From Thermoproteus uzoniensis 768-20 (GTDB lineage: Archaea > Thermoproteota > Thermoprotei > Thermoproteales > Thermoproteaceae), in assembly GCF_000193375.1 (NCBI RefSeq), contig NC_015315.1, positions 1,434,622 through 1,498,621 on the forward strand: a stretch of 64,000 nt of DNA, read 5' to 3'. A program made the translations under genes and the position numbers. The notes under the pieces were generated by a model. It ran no database searches. It was not told where the DNA came from and saw nothing but the letters and a program-made list of their open reading frames with translations. Each line of letters begins with the position of its first letter. Positions within the stretch are counted from its first letter, which is position 1. This document shows, one piece after another, positions 27,285-36,552 of the stretch.

Positions 27285-28714
27285 AGCCCCGCCATGGCGC
27301 GCCCTATCTCGTCGAGGGAGGCCTCCCGCACGGGCTTGCTCAAGACGATCCTCCCGCGGTAGATCACCGAGACAGAGTCGGCCAGCTTCAAGGCCTCGTC
27401 GAGGTCGCTACTGACGAGCAGGACGCCGGCCCCCGCGTTCCTCGCGTCCATCAACAGCTTGTGCACGTACTCCGTCGTCGCCACGTCGAGGCCCCGCGTG
27501 GGCTGGTGCGCGATGATGAGGCCCGCCCTCTTGCTCAGCTCCCTCCCCACGACCAGCTTCTGCTGGTTCCCGCCCGACAGGGACCTCGCCGGGGCGTCGG
27601 GGCCCGGCGCCACTATGGAGAACTCCTCTATGAGCTTAGCCGCGAAGCGCCTCGCGCCCGCCCAGTCGAAGAGGCCCGCCCGCGAGAACCTCTTGTGCAC
27701 TCCCAACACGGCGTTGTGGACCAGCGGCAGGTCCAGCACTAGGGCCCTGCCGTGCCTGTCGTCCGGTATGTAGGCGACTGGCCCGGCGACCCTCACCGAC
27801 CCCCTCGCCGGCTTGCGCAGGCCGACGAGGACGTCGACAAGGGCCTCCTGCCCGTTGCCCTCGACGCCCACCAGCGCGTGTATCTCCCGCCCCCTCACCG
27901 AAAGGTCGACGCCCTGCAGCAGCGGCCGCCCCCTCTCGTAGACCCAGAGGTCCTCCACCGACAGCACAGCGCCGCCCGGCTCCCCCTCCCGCTCGAGAGG
28001 CCAAGTCTTGAGCCTGCCCACCATCGCCTCCACCAGCACGTCGGGGCTGACAGACGGCGGGAACTCGCCCACTTTCTCCCCCCTCCGCAACACCGCTATT
28101 CTGTCGGCGATGGGCAAGACCTCCGGAATCTTGTGGGTGATGAAGACCACCGTCCTGCCCTCCGCCTTGAGCCGCCTCACCACGTCCAGAAGGCTCTTTA
28201 TCTCGGGAGGCGAGAGAAGCGACGTGGGCTCGTCCAAGATCAACACCCTGGCGCCGAGGTACAAAGCCTTGACTATCTCCACCCTCTGCCTGACCCCCAG
28301 AGGCAGCTCGCCCACAGGCCGGTCCCAATCCACCTCGAACCCCAGAGATCTGGCAATCGCCTCGACTTTGCCCCGGAGAGATCTCGTTATGCCCCCCAAG
28401 GAGGGCCCCTCCAGGAGGGCTATGTTCTCCAGAGGCGTCAGCTCGTCCACGAGGGACAAGTGTTGGTGGACCATGGCTATGCCCGCCTTGAGGGCGTCCC
28501 TGGCGCTCTTGAACCTGACGGGCCTCCCGCCGACCTCCACAACGCCCTTGGTGGGCTCGTATATTCCCGACAAGATCTTCATGAGGGTGGTCTTACCCGC
28601 CCCGTTCTCCCCCAAAAGGCCGAGGACCTCGCCCGGCTTGAGCTCGAGGGAGACGCCCCTAAGGGCGTAGGTGCCGTCGGGAAAAACCTTGTGTATTTCT
28701 TTAAGGGATATCAT
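27281..28714 (-). CDS. nucleoside-type ABC transporter ATPase, duplicated domains
   Basis: This ATP-binding subunit has two ABC domains in one chain of 477 residues, as in NupO, RbsA and XylG. Domain 1 has LLGENGAGKTTLMKIL and VLILDEPTSLLSPPE. Domain 2 has the degenerate Walker A GVEGNGQEALVDVL and the signature SLSGGNQQKLVVGRELS, with LIIAHQPTRGLDV replacing the usual Walker B. The frame opens 43 codons further upstream inside the binding-protein gene, but the ATG at 28714 overlaps that gene's stop codon (ATGA) and starts at the conserved MISLKEIHKVFPDG. Confidence 0.92.
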   Translation of the reverse strand: MISLKEIHKVFPDGTYALRGVSLELKPGEVLGLLGENGAGKTTLMKILSGIYEPTKGVVEVGGRPVRFKSARDALKAGIAMVHQHLSLVDELTPLENIALLEGPSLGGITRSLRGKVEAIARSLGFEVDWDRPVGELPLGVRQRVEIVKALYLGARVLILDEPTSLLSPPEIKSLLDVVRRLKAEGRTVVFITHKIPEVLPIADRIAVLRRGEKVGEFPPSVSPDVLVEAMVGRLKTWPLEREGEPGGAVLSVEDLWVYERGRPLLQGVDLSVRGREIHALVGVEGNGQEALVDVLVGLRKPARGSVRVAGPVAYIPDDRHGRALVLDLPLVHNAVLGVHKRFSRAGLFDWAGARRFAAKLIEEFSIVAPGPDAPARSLSGGNQQKLVVGRELSKRAGLIIAHQPTRGLDVATTEYVHKLLMDARNAGAGVLLVSSDLDEALKLADSVSVIYRGRIVLSKPVREASLDEIGRAMAGL

Positions 28715-29964
28715 CAGCCGGAGCCCACTAGGCCCAGCTGTTGCCTGTACTGGAGCAACTGGTCGCGGGTAGTCGGCAGCGGGACCTGCACCTTGCCCGA
28801 TATTATGTCCTGCTTCAGCTGGTCGACCGCCTGCCATATCCACTGCGGTATCGAGTCGCGCATCTGCTTCACCTTCTGGATTATCTGCTGGGCGTCGGAC
28901 GCCTTGACCGCGCCCGCCTGTATGCCCAGCTGCAGGAACTGGTTCAAGTCGTCCAGAGTGCTGACCGACACGCCGCCCTCCTTGAGGCCCAAGAGCATCA
29001 AGCCGCCGCTGAAGTTGCCGCTCACGGCCATCTGGACAGCCTTATAGACGGCGACGTCCACGCGCTTCATCATAGAGGCCAGGATAAAGCCGGGCTTTAT
29101 GTAGTCCTGATCCGCGTCGACCCCGATCGCGAAGGGCGGCCCCATAGTCCTCCCAGCCGCCTGGCCCGCCTCGGCCACCGCGTCGAAGACGCCGAGCCCC
29201 GTCGCGCCCGCCGCCTGGTATATCACGCAGACTCCCTGCGCCAACATGGCCTGCGCCGCCTGCTTCCCCTTAGCCGGGTCGTTGAAGGAGCCGGTGTAGA
29301 CGTAGTATATAGTGAACGTCACGTTCTTGCCGAAGTGCTCGGCGATGTACCTCTGGGCCCACCTCACGCCGTAGGCGTACCCGATCTCGAACTTCCACAA
29401 GACAGGTATGTCCATCCCCAGCACTATGCCCACCTTCGTGCAGTTGAAGTAGTAGGCCGTGAGAGCCGCCAGGGCCCCCACCAAGGCGCTACCCTCGTTC
29501 TCCTTGAACTGTATAGACAGCACGTTCGTCCTATTGGGCACGTAGCCGTCTATTATGGCGAAGCGCACGTTGGGGTACTCCTTAGACGCCTCGGCCACCG
29601 CGTCCGTCATCAAGAAGCCCACCGCCACGACGAGAGTCGGGTTGCTCCTAGCCGCAAGCCTGAGGTTGGGCAGATAGTCGTCCTGCGTCTTGCTCTGCAG
29701 CTCCACCAGCTGGAGGCCGAAATCGCGGGCGGCCCTAGAGGCGCCCAGATACGCCATGTCGTTAAACGAGAGGTCCCCGCGGCCCCCTATGTCGTAGATC
29801 ACGTAGACGGCGCCCTTGGAGGCCGACTGCGCCGACGACGTCTGTTGGGCCGGCTGCGAGGTACTCGCCCCTCCTCCGCCGCCCCTCTGGGCCATATATA
29901 CCGCGGCCACTGCTATAATCACTACGACTACCGCTATTATTATTCCCAGAAGTTTGGCGTTCAT
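28714..29964 (-). CDS. BMP-family substrate-binding protein
   Basis: This is the extracellular receptor of the importer, in the basic membrane protein (BMP/PnrA-like) family that binds nucleosides. The 416-residue protein has an N-terminal hydrophobic helix (residues 4-24) as signal or anchor but no lipobox cysteine, then a Ser/Thr/Gln linker, then the ligand domain with YVIYDIGGRGDLSFNDMAYL, VRFAIIDGYVPNRTNVLS, GYAYGVRW and VDADQDYIKPGFILASMMKR, which are BMP landmarks. The ATG at 29964 lies about 24 nt from a TATA-like box (TCTTAAAAAT on the plus strand). It heads the operon with the ATPase and two permeases. Confidence 0.92.
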   Translation of the reverse strand: MNAKLLGIIIAVVVVIIAVAAVYMAQRGGGGGASTSQPAQQTSSAQSASKGAVYVIYDIGGRGDLSFNDMAYLGASRAARDFGLQLVELQSKTQDDYLPNLRLAARSNPTLVVAVGFLMTDAVAEASKEYPNVRFAIIDGYVPNRTNVLSIQFKENEGSALVGALAALTAYYFNCTKVGIVLGMDIPVLWKFEIGYAYGVRWAQRYIAEHFGKNVTFTIYYVYTGSFNDPAKGKQAAQAMLAQGVCVIYQAAGATGLGVFDAVAEAGQAAGRTMGPPFAIGVDADQDYIKPGFILASMMKRVDVAVYKAVQMAVSGNFSGGLMLLGLKEGGVSVSTLDDLNQFLQLGIQAGAVKASDAQQIIQKVKQMRDSIPQWIWQAVDQLKQDIISGKVQVPLPTTRDQLLQYRQQLGLVGSG

Positions 29965-30065
29965 ACGTCGGCAGAAGTAGATCTTAAAAATAGTTTTGGT
30001 ATAATATCGCAATAATACAGCCGACGACCGGAGGCGGGAGCCGGCGCTACGCGCGGGGCGGAGGC

Positions 30066-30533
30066 CTAGCGCGGCCGGGCGGCTACAAGCCACCTCTCCA
30101 GCCCCCGCGCCCTCTCGACAGCCCTCTCGGCGCCCTCCCTCAGCCTTTTGTAGAGCCCGCGCCGGTCCTCCCCACACGCCGAGGCGAGCTTCTCGGCGAT
30201 AGACAGGAGGGCGGAGGCCGAGTACTCGGCCCGGTAGAAGCCGAAAGGCGTCTTGAGGACCAGCAAGCCCCCGCGCACCTCCACCTCGACGGGGCACCTC
30301 TCGGCCGGCCCCAAGGCGGCCAGAGCCCTCCCAGTGAGCCTGTAGACCACGCGCCGCCTCCCCCTGACGTCCCTCACCCCCTTGTCGAGCATGCCCAGCT
30401 CCACGGCGATCCCCAGCAGGTACTCGACCCCGCCCCCGTAGATCCCCTCCAGACGCTCCAGAGGCGCCTCCCCGCCCAACGCCGCCACGGCCTTAACCAG
30501 ACGCCACACGGCGCCCAAGTTCACCAGCTCCAC
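30066..30533 (-). CDS. winged-helix-like protein with a repeated C-terminal domain
   Basis: I do not recognise this family. The first 70 residues look like a winged helix (AVWRLVKAVAALGG, YLLGIAVELGMLDKG, RRRVVYRLTGRALAAL), which would suit a regulator. The second half (GLLVLKTPFGFYRAEYSASA, LLSIAEKLASACGEDRRGLY) is clearly similar to the whole small protein encoded at 55567-55782. I start at the GTG at 30533, about 23 nt from a TATA-like CCTATATCG; the frame remains open upstream to 30614. It stands alone on the minus strand upstream of the nucleoside importer. Confidence 0.6.
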   Translation of the reverse strand: MELVNLGAVWRLVKAVAALGGEAPLERLEGIYGGGVEYLLGIAVELGMLDKGVRDVRGRRRVVYRLTGRALAALGPAERCPVEVEVRGGLLVLKTPFGFYRAEYSASALLSIAEKLASACGEDRRGLYKRLREGAERAVERARGLERWLVAARPR

Positions 30534-30674
30534 ACAAGGCCGCCAACACGGGCCTATATCGGCTACGGTGATCGCGGAGACAGTAGAGGGAGAGCTCGCA
30601 AGAAGTATCGGCAAGGCGGCCCCCGTCCGCGTACCCCTTCTACGGCCGCCCCTTCGGCGGGACCCGCCGCCAGT

Positions 30675-32150
30675 CTAGCCGGACAACAGTTGCGCCGTCC
30701 GGCCCTCTCTGCACAGATCGCCTAGCTCGACGGTCGAGCCCCTCACCCTCACCGCAGACCTGCCGTATAACTTCTCGGTCCTCTCCGCAAAGGCGTCGAC
30801 GCAGTCCGCCCTAACGGCTTTGACGCAAGCCTCGTCGACTCCCGCCAAGATCTCCCTGACGATGGCCTTGAAAGCCGCGGATCTTACGAGCTCGCTTCTG
30901 GTAGGCCTCGGCTTCTCTCTGAAGATCTCCCGTAGCTTTTCGCAGAACGCCGGCTGTTTGGGCTCGGGTTTCTTCAGGCCGATCTTCTGGAGGACTTCCG
31001 CCGCGATGGCCTTGGCCATTATGTTCAACGCCTTGCGGTAGACGTCGTCTCCGTGGTTCCTGAGATGCGCGAGACCTTGCACGAGCTGGTGCACGTCGGC
31101 CCTTACGTGTACCTCGTTCTTGACGCCTACGGGCTCCGGGGATATCGTGACATATACTGTATCACAGCCGGCGTGTTGGAGGACGTTGATCCCTCCCGCA
31201 TCGGCCCTCACCTTCACCTCTATACACTTCCCGTCGTCTGTGTACACGTCCGGTCTGCTAAGCCCCTGGTACCTCCCCTCCTTCACGTTGCTCCGAATAG
31301 CGCCCACCACGGCGTCGTGTAGCTCCCGCTCGATTTGTAAGTCGGTCGTCCGCTTCTTCGCCCCTTCGGATGCCCCGAACACAAACGCTATCACTTGCCT
31401 GAAGTTGGAGCCGCCTCTCAGCATCTCGACGCCGGTCTGCGCCACGAAGCGGTCGAGCTGGACTCCGCAAGCCAGCCTCTTGACGAACTCCTCGGCATCT
31501 TTCTCGAAGCCGGGCGCCAGCGCAATTCTGTCAAACCACCTCACGACGTGGTACTTCTCGAGCGCTCCGCGCCCCACGCGGCTCAAGAACGAGTTCCAGT
31601 CTCCCTGGTAATGCGCCGTTATTACTACGTGGGTTACGAACCCCGGCATTTCGGCGAGCCTCTTAAGCATGATCTCAGTATCTTTGGCCAACCTGCTGTT
31701 GTTGCCCAGAGAGTCCAGCGGATACTCGTCCAAGAGGACCAACAAGTGTATCTGCCTCTCCAACGCCACAGCCGCGGCCTGGAGGACGTAGAGGACGCAG
31801 ATGGGGTCCTTACACCCGACGTCTCTCCCCAACACGTCGTGCATCCACTTTTGTACAGCCGAGCCGAGCTTGTACTCGAGCTGTCCGGCGAACTCAGACG
31901 CCTTCTGGGGATCGCCCTGCATCTGTTCCAGTATGGCGGGCCACCGCCTGCCGTACTCCGACGCGAGCTGGTAGAGGAGGTACGTCTTGCCGCTACCCGG
32001 CGGAGCCGCCACCACGACCAAGGAGAGCTGGTCCTCCTCCATATACGCGGAGACCGCGTTGTAGACGTCGGTCACCAGCTTGCCGAACTGGTTCACGAAC
32101 TGCTCGTACTGCAGGAGGCCAGATATGCTGTAGGGCGGCGGGCAACGCAT
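30675..32150 (-). CDS. AAA-type ATPase with a nuclease-like motif
   Basis: This 491-residue protein has a P-loop at residues 49-56 (APPGSGKT) and a Walker B-like LLVLLDEYP near residue 140, in a domain resembling archaeal AAA/STAND ATPases. Around residues 300-313 it reads RPDVYTDDGKCIEVKV, which fits the PD...ExK pattern of the restriction-endonuclease fold and could be a nuclease domain; this is inference from one motif. The C-terminal 150 residues are helical with several cysteines. The ATG at 32150 is 5 nt after the upstream small gene, so the two form an operon. The setting next to a defence region fits an anti-mobile-element role. Confidence 0.65.
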   Translation of the reverse strand: MRCPPPYSISGLLQYEQFVNQFGKLVTDVYNAVSAYMEEDQLSLVVVAAPPGSGKTYLLYQLASEYGRRWPAILEQMQGDPQKASEFAGQLEYKLGSAVQKWMHDVLGRDVGCKDPICVLYVLQAAAVALERQIHLLVLLDEYPLDSLGNNSRLAKDTEIMLKRLAEMPGFVTHVVITAHYQGDWNSFLSRVGRGALEKYHVVRWFDRIALAPGFEKDAEEFVKRLACGVQLDRFVAQTGVEMLRGGSNFRQVIAFVFGASEGAKKRTTDLQIERELHDAVVGAIRSNVKEGRYQGLSRPDVYTDDGKCIEVKVRADAGGINVLQHAGCDTVYVTISPEPVGVKNEVHVRADVHQLVQGLAHLRNHGDDVYRKALNIMAKAIAAEVLQKIGLKKPEPKQPAFCEKLREIFREKPRPTRSELVRSAAFKAIVREILAGVDEACVKAVRADCVDAFAERTEKLYGRSAVRVRGSTVELGDLCREGRTAQLLSG

Positions 32151-32155
32151 GCGCC

Positions 32156-32638
32156 TCAACACCAGGGAGGCGAGTGGACCAAATAGCCTCCGTACGCCCA
32201 CACAACCGCCGCGGGGAACCCGCTCGCCACAGCCTTGGCGTCGGGATCGTCCGGAGGAAGCCTGCCCCCATCGGCCTTCAGCCAGGCCCGTATATAGCTG
32301 TCGACAACCTCCTCAGGCACGCCCTTCCTCAACGCGGCCGCCCTTATCAAGTCCTCGGCCTGCCTATACGCCCTCCTAATCTCCTCGTCGAGCCCGGCCA
32401 CGTCCAGCGCATGGCAACCGAAGAGCTGGACGGCCCTCACCAAGGCGCGGCCCCTCACCCTCGCGCTGACAGCCTCGGCGTCCCCCACCCTCCACCTCTT
32501 TCTGACAGCCGCGCCGGCGATCAAATCCTCGGCCGCCGACCTGGCGACCTTAGCCGCCAGAGGCCGTCCATTAGGAGTCGGCAGATACGCGACAACAGTC
32601 GCACTCCTCTTCTTAAGGTAGATCACCAATGTGTACAC
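32156..32638 (-). CDS. hypothetical protein upstream of the ATPase
   Basis: I do not recognise this 160-residue protein. It begins with a short beta segment (YTLVIYLKKRSATVVAYLP) followed by helices, including ARSAAEDLIAGAAVRKRWR and the similar AYRQAEDLIRAAALRKGVPE, which look like an internal repeat. It ends with an Ala/Trp/Tyr-rich tail. The GTG start at 32638 lies 27 nt from a TATA-like TATTTTTAT (minus strand). It is the first gene of a two-gene operon with the ATPase, so it may be the ATPase's partner. Confidence 0.6.
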   Translation of the reverse strand: MYTLVIYLKKRSATVVAYLPTPNGRPLAAKVARSAAEDLIAGAAVRKRWRVGDAEAVSARVRGRALVRAVQLFGCHALDVAGLDEEIRRAYRQAEDLIRAAALRKGVPEEVVDSYIRAWLKADGGRLPPDDPDAKAVASGFPAAVVWAYGGYLVHSPPWC

Positions 32639-32661
32639 GGTCTGAGATGCGAGGAGAATAA

Positions 32662-32820
32662 AAATACAATGTAGAAGTCAAGAGCCTTCTTTTCACAAAG
32701 CGCCTCTATCAGCTGATCGCCCTGGAACCTCGTCTTAAGCGACTCGCAAGCCACTACGTTGAGGGCGGGCGGGAGGCGGACTACATAAGGACGGCCGCCT
32801 TGCTGAAGGCTTGGGAATAG
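32662..32820 (+). pseudogene. 3' remnant of an unidentified gene
   Basis: A plus-strand frame runs from a stop at 32659 to a stop at 32818 and contains no ATG, GTG or TTG start, yet reads like protein (KSLLFTKRLYQLIALEPRLK, then HYVEGGREADYIRTAALL). It looks like the tail of a gene whose front has been lost. A protein-like stretch follows in another frame up to about 32990. No family was recognised. The rest of this 535-bp gap before the tRNA shows no gene that I can support. Confidence 0.35.
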
Positions 32821-33134
32821 AGAAGTGGAAACTGCTCAGAGAAAGGAAAAAGCCCAAACAGATACGCCTCACCGGCGGCGCTCTGGAGGCCTTGACGAGG
32901 CTTGGGCCCGTCTGCAGAGCGCTGGGGCTGTGTGCAGAGGCCAGCGGCGGAAACGCGCAGGCCGAGACCGGGGACGGCCCACCTTAGGAGATCCTCTGTG
33001 TGGGCGGGCCGCGGAGGCGCCAAGCCGAGGACGGCCGCGAGGCGCCGCGTCGAGAGAGGCCGCGCGGGAGGCGCCGGCTCTCGGTAACCGTCCACATCGC
33101 CGAGGCCGGCCTCCAGACGCCGATATGCCAGAAG

Positions 33135-33146
33135 GCTAAAAAATTA
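33135..33146 (+). promoter_or_regulatory. TATA box of the tRNA-Thr gene
   Basis: CTAAAAAATTAA lies about 30 nt before the first base of the tRNA, in otherwise GC-rich sequence. It is a typical archaeal tRNA promoter position with a short 5' leader. Confidence 0.6.
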
Positions 33147-33173
33147 ATACTCGGCTATCTTATGCCGTTGGGG

Positions 33174-33268
33174 GCCCCGGTAGCTCAGCCTGGTTGGAGC
33201 GCTCGCTTGGTAAGCGAGAGGTCCCGGGTTCGAAAGGGTCGTCCCCGAGCGTCCCGGCCGGGGCTCCA
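33174..33268 (+). tRNA. tRNA-Thr (anticodon GGT) with a 17-nt T-loop intron
   Basis: The acceptor stem GCCCCGG pairs with CCGGGGC (33258-33264), the D-stem is GCTC/GAGC, and the anticodon stem CTCGC/GCGAG holds the loop TTGGTAA with anticodon GGT at 33209-33211. The T-stem CCGGG/CCCGG encloses 24 nt instead of 7. Removing 33235-33251 restores a normal TTCGAAT loop. The junction folds into a perfect bulge-helix-bulge: bulge AAA, 4-bp helix TTCG/CGAG, bulge CGT, with an inner GGG/CCC stem. The discriminator is T and CCA is encoded. Such non-canonical introns are known in Thermoproteales. Confidence 0.93.
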
Positions 33269-33354
33269 TCTTCTAACTAGCTAGCCTATAAACCTGGTAT
33301 TCCTCTACGCACTAACCCATCATTCTCAAGCCAAACCCTATGTCCTCTTGGCAT

Positions 33355-36300
33355 TCACTGCTTTATCTGCCTTAGGATTTCTTCGAGGTCCTTTCCATGT
33401 CTAATTATTAATTGGGGCCTTATGCCTATTGTTGATGGGAGCTCCTCCTTAATGAGTTCATGGGGCTTCTCAATCACGTAGACTTTAACATTGTTCGGTA
33501 TGCCCATTACGACAATAAGCCAATACTTATTACCATATCTCTGGATTGCTTCAAACTCGTTTCTCGTCAACTCAATGCCCGCCTCACCTGACCTACCCTT
33601 AACCTCTATGAAGTACTCATCACTGCCCTTTACAGCCCTAATATCGCATCCCTCGCACGTCCTATAAACCTCGAAACCCGCACTCCTTAACTTATTCTCA
33701 ACGTACCATAACGCAAACGAGGCAATAACCTCGTTGCTTATTACCTCCTCTCTCACGCCAATTCCCTGGAAAAACTTCCTCCAATCCTCCCTTGTACCGC
33801 AAATACTTAAGTATTCATTGCTAATAAAGGGACCAATATTAGTAAAGCCACTAGCCTTCCACCTATACCACTTTTGCGCTGGTTCGTAATCATCATGCAT
33901 ATAGCATGATGTTGCCCTCCCAATTTGGCCATCATCTCTTAACACTAAGATATGATCTCTATACTTCCTCACCACGCTTGGAGATTTCTCATAAATACGT
34001 TTAAGACAACATGTTAATTTAATTAATCGTTCACGAGATATATCACTTCTCTCCATGAGCTTTATCACGTCTTCAACGAGGGATTCATAACCATGATAAC
34101 CTATTAATGTAAATTTTCTAAAGAAATCTTCGCAAAGCTTCATATCTTCATTGCAGTATGGATACCTACTTATGTCTATGAATTTATCTCGTAGCTCATC
34201 AAATAAGCAATCCTGCGTTGGCCAATACACCTTACTCGACTTCCTAACACTACCATCCATTGCTAAAACCCAAATATCGCTCATCAACGGGCCTAGACAC
34301 TTATTGTAATTCTTTATGACTAAGGTCGTCAATGCAACAACCTCATCCGGGTCAGGCACCTTATCCCTAGTGAGCAATACTTTGTTGAAAAGCTCATTCA
34401 GAATATCACAATATTCAATCCTTCTCACGCCTAATTTTTCCAATAACTCATCGCCTAACCCCTTCCTTAAATCCTCATGAATAATCTTTAATTGATCTAA
34501 GTACTTTCTAATGTACTTACCGAGCCTTTGATCATTCAGCAAATTCACCACCTCTAGAGGAAATTCCGAGTAATGGGTTTCCCGAGCCCTTAGGAGCTCG
34601 CCCCTACTACTAACGACAAACCTATTCTCTCCAGGAACCTCGGTTCCGCAATTCTTGTAAATTAATATTATGTACTGTATCAAGGCTTCCAAACTAGTAT
34701 CTTTTATCGCTAATAGGAGGTCTTTATCGAGCGCATTGCCGCATGTGAATTCCTTCACGCCCAGCCGTTTCAATACCTCGACACGTTCATCATCTGAGCT
34801 ACCAAGCTGATTCATGAACTCATCATGAATTAAGTAGCCCTTGATCTTCTCAAATACACTCGGCACTTTATCTCTAAGCGTCTCAACAATACTCCTTAAC
34901 TTATTAGGAACATACCTAACTTCAGACGCCGCCTTGACACTGCCATCTAATGCCTTTACCTTAACAGTTACCCTCTCGAAACCCTCCCACAACTTATACG
35001 CTACCCTATAGAGTTTTGGAAGGTCATCAGTACTTACATAATTTATGTTTACCAGATCCTCGCATTTAATGGATTTAACATAAATACCGTGTTGATGAAG
35101 CCTTCTATCATCCTCACTACTAATTATGTGCTTGCCAATCCTCTTCTCCAGCTCTTCAAAATTTCCGTAAGACTTAACGAACTCCTCGGCGCATCTCGTT
35201 AACGCCACGGCCTCATCCACATGGACGAGCCTGCCACAGGATATGCACTTGGCAATAGGATTGCTTTTCTTTTTACCTAGAACTTCATATATTGGCGTAA
35301 GTAACCTGTCCATTGCAGGTTCTAGGATGCGGCGCTCGTACTCGATCACGTTTAGGTAACTCCCTGCATACTCCTCAGCCAAGTAATCAATAGCCCTATT
35401 AAGTAAATTCGCTATCTCCCTCACCATCCACTCATTCCATTTAGCCTCAGGATTTAGAGTCCTCCTACCCGCTTGAACTATAAAGTCGCCGTGAATGAGG
35501 AATTTAAGGCCAGTCCTAACCTCGGTGAGGGGTAGGAAGCTGTATAGGAATTGAAGACCGGCCTCAACAGGTACCAAAGACGACTTTGCCTCATCCACTT
35601 GGAATGCTATCGCTACTTCTCTCTTTCTGGCGTTGTTTCTTCGAGCTTTCCTCGTAATCTCATCCTCACGAACCTCCTTAGGCACATCAACCTCATGTCT
35701 GAATACCTGGAAAGCGTAATTCATAGGAGGCCTCCCATCTATTTCATCGGAAGCCCAAACCCTCATTACCGTAATGCCATCACGCTCAAACGCCCTTAAG
35801 ATCCTCCACCTTAGTATCCTCGCCCTATCCCTATACTTCACTTTTACCTCCTTAATGTTTGTTAGAAACATGAATATCGTCGGCTTAATCTCCTCCATCA
35901 ACATCCTCTCGATGTCTTTAGCGATCCTCGCATCACGTAAGTGAATTATAAAGCGTGTAGTGCTTTCCCCTTTCATGTCAGCCGCAAGCTCTATGGGTAA
36001 TGGGGTAACCATCCAACCGCCACCCTTAATATCGTCAATGCTCAATCCATATTCACGTAGAACATCGATCTTGTCATCCCAGCAATGCTCGCAGAACGTG
36101 AATGCGAGACTGGGCTTAGTCTCATCCTTTGGCTTGGAGTAGATGTCTACCCTGTTAGCGACTTGGAATACCGACTTAAAACCAATACCTAGGTAACCCT
36201 TATGGCCCAACTCGGGCTTCTTGGATGATAATGCTATGCTTGAGATGCTCTTAATATCATCTTTTGTGAATGGTGTTCCATCATGCTCGATGATAATTTT

Positions 36301-36552
36301 ACCTTCATTATTAATTTCGATCTTAAACGCTTTTGCGCAGGTATCCTCAGCGTTCTGGAGGAGTTCGAGAATAAACTGTGTTGGTTCAATAAATATGTGG
36401 TATCGAAGGAGGTCTAATATGCCATTAATCATGCTACGCACATAGGCGTCGCTCAACATCTGGAGCCTAATTCTCATCACCTCCTCAACATCACCCTGAT
36501 TAGCATACTGACCAGGAACATTAATGCTCTGATTAATGTCCTGACAATACAT
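33355..36552 (-). CDS. sacsin-like GHKL ATPase with C-terminal DUF3883-type domain
   Basis: This 1065-residue protein starts with a sacsin/Hsp90-like ATP-binding domain: ELLQNAEDTCAKAF (N box, Asn67), IIEHDGTPFT (Asp91-Gly92) and GHKGYLGIGFKSVF (about 116-129). A long helical middle region includes a CxxC pair in CISCGRL. The last 110 residues resemble DUF3883: an acidic strand in CDIRAVKGSDEYFIEVKGRS and LTRNEFEAIQRYGNKYWLIV, the family's nuclease-like pattern. It is clearly AT-rich compared with its neighbours and uses different codons, suggesting transfer. Proteins of this build are common in defence islands; the exact role is unknown. It begins immediately downstream of the tRNA-Thr. Confidence 0.82.
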   Translation of the reverse strand: MYCQDINQSINVPGQYANQGDVEEVMRIRLQMLSDAYVRSMINGILDLLRYHIFIEPTQFILELLQNAEDTCAKAFKIEINNEGKIIIEHDGTPFTKDDIKSISSIALSSKKPELGHKGYLGIGFKSVFQVANRVDIYSKPKDETKPSLAFTFCEHCWDDKIDVLREYGLSIDDIKGGGWMVTPLPIELAADMKGESTTRFIIHLRDARIAKDIERMLMEEIKPTIFMFLTNIKEVKVKYRDRARILRWRILRAFERDGITVMRVWASDEIDGRPPMNYAFQVFRHEVDVPKEVREDEITRKARRNNARKREVAIAFQVDEAKSSLVPVEAGLQFLYSFLPLTEVRTGLKFLIHGDFIVQAGRRTLNPEAKWNEWMVREIANLLNRAIDYLAEEYAGSYLNVIEYERRILEPAMDRLLTPIYEVLGKKKSNPIAKCISCGRLVHVDEAVALTRCAEEFVKSYGNFEELEKRIGKHIISSEDDRRLHQHGIYVKSIKCEDLVNINYVSTDDLPKLYRVAYKLWEGFERVTVKVKALDGSVKAASEVRYVPNKLRSIVETLRDKVPSVFEKIKGYLIHDEFMNQLGSSDDERVEVLKRLGVKEFTCGNALDKDLLLAIKDTSLEALIQYIILIYKNCGTEVPGENRFVVSSRGELLRARETHYSEFPLEVVNLLNDQRLGKYIRKYLDQLKIIHEDLRKGLGDELLEKLGVRRIEYCDILNELFNKVLLTRDKVPDPDEVVALTTLVIKNYNKCLGPLMSDIWVLAMDGSVRKSSKVYWPTQDCLFDELRDKFIDISRYPYCNEDMKLCEDFFRKFTLIGYHGYESLVEDVIKLMERSDISRERLIKLTCCLKRIYEKSPSVVRKYRDHILVLRDDGQIGRATSCYMHDDYEPAQKWYRWKASGFTNIGPFISNEYLSICGTREDWRKFFQGIGVREEVISNEVIASFALWYVENKLRSAGFEVYRTCEGCDIRAVKGSDEYFIEVKGRSGEAGIELTRNEFEAIQRYGNKYWLIVVMGIPNNVKVYVIEKPHELIKEELPSTIGIRPQLIIRHGKDLEEILRQIKQ

